64,000 nt of DNA from Centrapalus pauciflorus (Eukaryota; Streptophyta; Magnoliopsida; Asterales; Asteraceae): positions 16,605 through 80,604 of the forward strand of contig JAANYP010006920.1 in the NCBI GenBank assembly GCA_020465985.1, given 5' to 3'. The position numbers and the translations under genes are program-made. A model generated the notes under the pieces. It did no database searches. It worked only from the letters and a program-made list of their open reading frames with translations, and was not told the DNA's origin. Numbering within the stretch: position 1 is the stretch's first letter; the number at the start of each line of letters is the position of its first letter. Of this stretch, positions 60,901 to 64,000 are shown in pieces.

Positions 60901-62603
60901 TACACAATCACACTCTCACTGTCAGAAATGGGTATACGGATGATCTTCTTGGCACACAGAATATCAGCCCGTCTGGCAGTCAACCAGTCCATACCCACAA
61001 TCACATCAAAGCTACTGATCTCAATCGGCAGCAAATCAATTTCAAACTGATGGGAATCTATTTCTAACACACAGCCCCGATAAACACGACTCACTAACAT
61101 TGAACTCCCATCAACCCTCTCGACAATCAACGGAACAGACAAAGGAGAAGCAGACATACTAAAATACGCACAAAACATAACAGACACATAGGAGCGATCT
61201 GCCCCGGAATCAAATAACACACGAGCTCGAAGTCCGTTAAGGATGTACGTACCCGAAACAACGTCTGTAGCATCCCGTGCCTCCTCTGCGGTAGCCTGAA
61301 ACACACGCCCGCGGCCTCTCGGAACTATCTCACGGCGGCTAGACGACGACGGCTCGGCCCTGGCCCCACTCGAACTAGCACCCTGTACTGCCGGCCCCGG
61401 CTCTGGACAATCCCTAACCCGATGCCCTGGTCGCCCACATCTGAAACACAACGGCTCAGGCACCGTACAAACTGAAGCGGCGTGGCCCCGCTGGCCGCAC
61501 CGGAAACAACGTGGCTGCTCCGATAAACACTGTCCGGAATGGCGCCGGTGACATTTCGGGCACTCCCGATCACCATAAGAACTCTCAACACGGCTACCGG
61601 ACGCCTGGGACCCCTGTCCCACACTACTCTGGCTCTGTACTCCCGACCCCTGACTCTGGCCCTGACCCTGACGTCTCGATCGACGATCTCGACCCCGGTC
61701 CCTATCCCGTCTCTGACCCGATCCTTGCCCTGAAGTCTGCCCAGAACCCTGACCTGAAAACTGCCACTGATCCGGACGCTGATCACTAGGGGCGTCCCCG
61801 GAGGATCTCCACACACTGGACGGCTGCTCGGAAGTCCCAGTCCGCTGCCTCTGAGATGAGGGCTGCTCCCTCTGCTTGAGGATCTCCCGCTCCCTCATGC
61901 GGGCCATCTCAAGGGCTCTAGCAAATGTCGGGGTATCGTGTAGTCCCACAAACTCTCGGATATCATATCGGAGCCCATCAATAAATGCGTCCGCCTTACG
62001 GCTCTCCGTGTCAACATGCTGAGGCGCGAACTGTGAGTACTCATTAAATCGGTCGGCATACTGCTGGACCGTCATATTGCCCTGCTGCAAATGGAGGAAT
62101 CGGCGCTCCATCTCCCGTCTCTCATCCCTCGGAATGTACTGGAGCTCAAACATAGCTCTGAACTGCTCCCAAGTCATAGCATAAGCGGCGGACTCAGTCA
62201 TCGAAGACTCAATCGATTTCCACCACTGCAAAGCACCGCCTCGTAACTGATATGCGGCGTATCCAACCATATCTCTAGGATCCACGTGGGCCACTCGGAA
62301 CGCGCCCTCAATCTCACGCTCCCATGCGATGGCCGCCCCCGGCTCACCGTCACCCCGAAACTGCGGCGGAGCTCCTGTCATAAAATCCTTGAAAGACCCG
62401 CCCCGCTGAGAAGATGACGAAGCACCACCCCTAGACTCAGTCTCGGCATGCTGAATAACTGGCCCCAAACTCTGACCCTGCTCACGCTCTTGCTCTTTCT
62501 GCTTCCTGTAAAACTCGGTAAGAACATCTAGCAACTCGGATTTACGAATATACTCATCACTGGGCGGCTTACCCGCGCCCGAACCCTCTCCTTGATCTGC
62601 CAT
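57939..62603 (-). CDS. Ty3/gypsy chromovirus gag-pol polyprotein, intact frame
   Basis: One uninterrupted 1554-residue frame from MADQGEGSG; an in-frame Met four codons upstream (62615) is possible. Order: gag core about 75-245, then a Gln/Ser/Arg-rich linker. Zinc-binding Cys/His clusters follow at 348-359 (CPKCHRRHSGQC), 366-379 (CFRCGQRGHAASVC) and 386-399 (CFRCGRPGHRVRDC). Then protease DSG at 465-467, RT with FIDD at 799-802, and RNase H with catalytic Asp at about 948, 1010 and 1053. The integrase zinc site is H1137, H1144, C1174, C1177; its core is D1207, D1268, E1304 (35 residues between the last two). A chromodomain-like tail lies at about 1501-1551. All key residues checked are present. 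Gag and pol are fused without a frameshift, as usual in this group. Chromodomains steer integration toward heterochromatin. It could supply enzymes to relatives. Confidence 0.96.
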   Translation of the reverse strand: MADQGEGSGAGKPPSDEYIRKSELLDVLTEFYRKQKEQEREQGQSLGPVIQHAETESRGGASSSSQRGGSFKDFMTGAPPQFRGDGEPGAAIAWEREIEGAFRVAHVDPRDMVGYAAYQLRGGALQWWKSIESSMTESAAYAMTWEQFRAMFELQYIPRDERREMERRFLHLQQGNMTVQQYADRFNEYSQFAPQHVDTESRKADAFIDGLRYDIREFVGLHDTPTFARALEMARMREREILKQREQPSSQRQRTGTSEQPSSVWRSSGDAPSDQRPDQWQFSGQGSGQTSGQGSGQRRDRDRGRDRRSRRQGQGQSQGSGVQSQSSVGQGSQASGSRVESSYGDRECPKCHRRHSGQCLSEQPRCFRCGQRGHAASVCTVPEPLCFRCGRPGHRVRDCPEPGPAVQGASSSGARAEPSSSSRREIVPRGRGRVFQATAEEARDATDVVSGTYILNGLRARVLFDSGADRSYVSVMFCAYFSMSASPLSVPLIVERVDGSSMLVSRVYRGCVLEIDSHQFEIDLLPIEISSFDVIVGMDWLTARRADILCAKKIIRIPISDSESVIVYGERRKGDIGIVSMARAQRYVSKGCETFLAYVVDARKEKKTLEDIPVVREFPEVFPEELPGLPPDRQVEFRIDLVPGAVPIAKTPYRLAPTEMRELMSQLQELLDRGFIRPSSSPWGAPVLFVKKKDGSMRMCIDYRELNKVTVKNRYPLPRIDDLFDQLQGSSYFSKIDLRSGYHQLRVRDEDVPKTAFRTRYGHYEFLVMPFGLTNAPAAFMDLMNRVCRAMLDRFVIVFIDDILIYSRSAEDHEQHLREILTVLRREKLYAKLSKCEFWLREVQFLGHVVSAEGIKVDPAKIEPVMSWEPPRSVPEIRSFLGLAGYYRRFIQDFSRISLPLTRLTRQSVPFEWSEDQERAFRELKTRLCQAPVLALPEGTEDLVVYCDASGSGLGCVLMQRGKVIAYASRQLKTYEENHTVHDLELDAIVFALKIWRHYLYGSRFIVYTDHKSLQYLFSQKDLNMRQRRSLELLKDYDCEIQYHPGRANVVADALSRRACGQTMISRASRLEITSTLIDSLRIAQQEGLRGDNVKRERLIGQLESLIRDDRGLLVFRDRVWVPRVGNLRQLILDESHRSRLSVHPGSTKMYHDLRDFYWWPGIKRDVGRYVEQCMTCLRVKAEHQKPHGHLQPLEIPEWKWYHITMDFIVRLPRTVRGNDMIWVIVDRLTKSAHFLAVRGTITMDQLARLYINEVVSRHGIPMSITSDRDTRFTSHFWQSFQRELGTRVQLSTAYRPQTDGQTERTNQTLEDMLRACAIDFSGNWDVHLPLVEFAYNNSYHATIKMAPFEALYGRKCLTPVCWGEVGERPISGPELLQETSDKVAIIREHMRVAQSRQKSYADRRLKELEFSVGDRVLLKVSPWKGVIRFRHRGKLSPRYIGPFEVVERVRDQAYRLRLPSELAGVHDTFHVSHLRKCLATDDQYVPLSEITVDDQLRYVEQPEAVTDRKIKKLRNKEIALVLVQWRHHKGTNATWEPELEMRSRYPHLFPNSS

Positions 62604-62769
62604 AATAATCTGCACAAAGCAAAACGATTAACCACAAGGGATAAATCACCCAGCATTATACACTAAGCCAGGTCGGTTAATCCACTATATAATCGCAAAC
62701 GATCCCCCATGAACCGGAACAAGGTCTAAGTTAAGCATCCACTAATGATACTCAAGCTTCAAACCACAA

Positions 62770-62781
62770 GCTCTGATACCA
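62770..62781 (-). other. primer-binding site of gypsy D
   Basis: The minus strand reads TGGTATCAGAGC, a perfect match to the initiator-tRNA-Met primer site, three bases inside the 5' LTR. Confidence 0.95.
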
Positions 62782-62784
62782 TGC

Positions 62785-64000
62785 TGTAACACCCCTCCCG
62801 ATCCCGGAAATGCCACGTCAATATAATATCATAAGTGGCAATAACGCAACGGATCTATAACACACGTGTCATAGGGTAATGCAGATTATGGCTAATTAAA
62901 AACTTTAAACACAAAGTTAATACATTCAAATCCCAGATTGACAAAACATACAAATTCCGGTCACTGGATACACCGACCCCCAAACAGCCGTTATACAAGT
63001 TCTATATAAACATGAAACCATCACAGATCTTCAGTCTATCTCGGATCTACCTCGGCTGCGGCTGAGATCCTTTCTGATTCCCTGAACATGTTAGACTCGA
63101 TAACGTGAGCTATAAAGCCCGTGAGCACGCGAGGGTTGACACTGCACAGAACACATAGCACATAGCACGCAAACCCTGTCCCTGTCCCTGTCCCGATAAC
63201 CCAACACACATCTCAGGTATAAAGCACAAGTATGAGATCGGAGTACACATAGCCCTGCGGGGACCCCTCCCCGGTGGACACATTGCACACAGCAATGGTC
63301 GGTAATACCCTGTAGCATGGAAGCTACCCGGCTACAGGCCCTGCCGTATATATACGCTCCAAGGACTGTAAGGGACAGTCAACCCGCGCGATTCCCCTTC
63401 GCGACTTATCGTCCGTATGGAACTCATCACGGACCCCTGAACCGATCTCGCATCTCATACATAACACGTATAAGGAATAGAGCATACCTGAGGTTCACGT
63501 CCCTGTCTCACATAGATATAACACGCACAAGATAGCAACACAGCTAAAATCATAAAGACGGCGCGCGTTTGGAAAGTCTCGAGCTCTAACCTGATTTTGT
63601 GGTTCCCCCGCAAGTGGGCCTCCCTGTTCGAACCCTGCTCGAGATCCACTAGTCCCTGTAATCACACGGATAGCCCAACAATCAATCGCAATTCCCAATT
63701 AACACATATCACATGATTACAACAATTCGGACTCAATCCAAACCCGATAGCCCCACGGAACCGAAACTCGATTAATACCCGAAACTCGACTCAAACCCGA
63801 CTCAAAGCAATCCCAAACAAGACCCCAACCCCAGTAAAACACAGCCCAAGCAATCCCGAAGGAAACCCGACACAATTCGACCCAAACTCAATTCACAAAG
63901 TTAAACTCGGATTTTCAATGCAGGCAGTTAGTCGCGCCGCGGACCCCCTGGTCGTCGCGCCGCGACACCGCGAAATCCCTGTTCTTGACCTGCGATTTTC
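62785..64000 (-). repeat. 5' LTR of gypsy D (truncated by window end)
   Basis: First 1216 bp on the plus strand, collinear with 56086 onward. GTCGCGCCGCG motifs lie at 63931 and 63954. Confidence 0.92.

Larger units (their letters stand above)
56086..64000 (-). mobile_element. gypsy chromovirus D, apparently coding-intact (right LTR runs off window)
   Basis: LTRs begin at 56086 and 62785 with the same TGTAACACCCCTCCCGATCC. Between them are a perfect initiator-tRNA-Met primer site, a single gag-pol frame and a polypurine tract, in the correct minus-strand order. It inserted into the hAT transposase gene; TACAC at 56081-56085 is the left candidate duplication. The right LTR end lies beyond 64000. 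Confidence 0.93.

Overview
This is plant nuclear DNA made almost entirely of transposable elements. The evidence is three Ty3/gypsy chromovirus-type polyproteins, Ty1/copia elements, LTRs bounded by TG...CA with initiator-tRNA-Met primer sites, and plant-type DNA transposons (PIF/Harbinger, Mutator-like, hAT). I see no convincing host protein-coding gene, rRNA, CRISPR array or bacterial feature. Paired GACTCG/CGAGTC palindromes in one LTR remind me of lettuce-type (Asteraceae) retrotransposons; that is recollection, so the family assignment is tentative.

Layout. 1-4539: 3' part of a gypsy element (pol remnant plus a 1.9 kb 3' LTR). 4540-5898: spacer with a 34-bp tandem repeat, then AT-rich DNA. 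5899-10139: broken copia element with a 3' LTR but no visible 5' LTR. 10382-18908: a complete non-autonomous copia-type element on the minus strand, with two LTRs, a 5-bp target-site duplication (GAGTC), primer site, polypurine tract and a decayed gag but no pol. 18914-24330: minus-strand gypsy remnant (gag, primer site, 5' LTR) whose LTR abuts the interior of another gypsy pol. 24331-31569: that plus-strand gypsy, split by a 2.2 kb Harbinger-like element (25530-27736), with its own 3' LTR. 31570-33532: small pieces, including a tRNA-derived SINE-like Pol III promoter and a near-palindromic Mutator-like MITE with a 9-bp target duplication inside a tandem repeat.

33533-37924 and 49073-51282: LTR fragments of one gypsy family in mixed orientation. 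Between them, 37925-49072 holds a second gypsy family: an inverted LTR arm, a 252-N assembly gap, a partial 5' LTR, primer site, an indel-riddled gag-pol and a complete 3' LTR. 51553-54326 is another LTR-like sequence, entered by an hAT transposon (54327-56085, minus strand, transposase retaining one intron). The hAT is in turn entered by an intact minus-strand chromovirus (56086 to beyond the window end) with a single open 1554-codon gag-pol frame. That is the only element here that looks coding-competent.

The most unusual signals are: (a) arrays of short CpG-containing, often palindromic motifs at matching positions in several gypsy LTRs, with different motif types in different copies; (b) an 89-bp GT-AG insertion in a gypsy reverse transcriptase that looks like a spliceosomal intron and is absent from two other gypsy copies in the window; (c) the gag-only copia-type element; (d) an assembly gap between inverted LTR arms, beside an element broken mostly by indels. 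All relationships were judged by eye; no alignment or database search was run.
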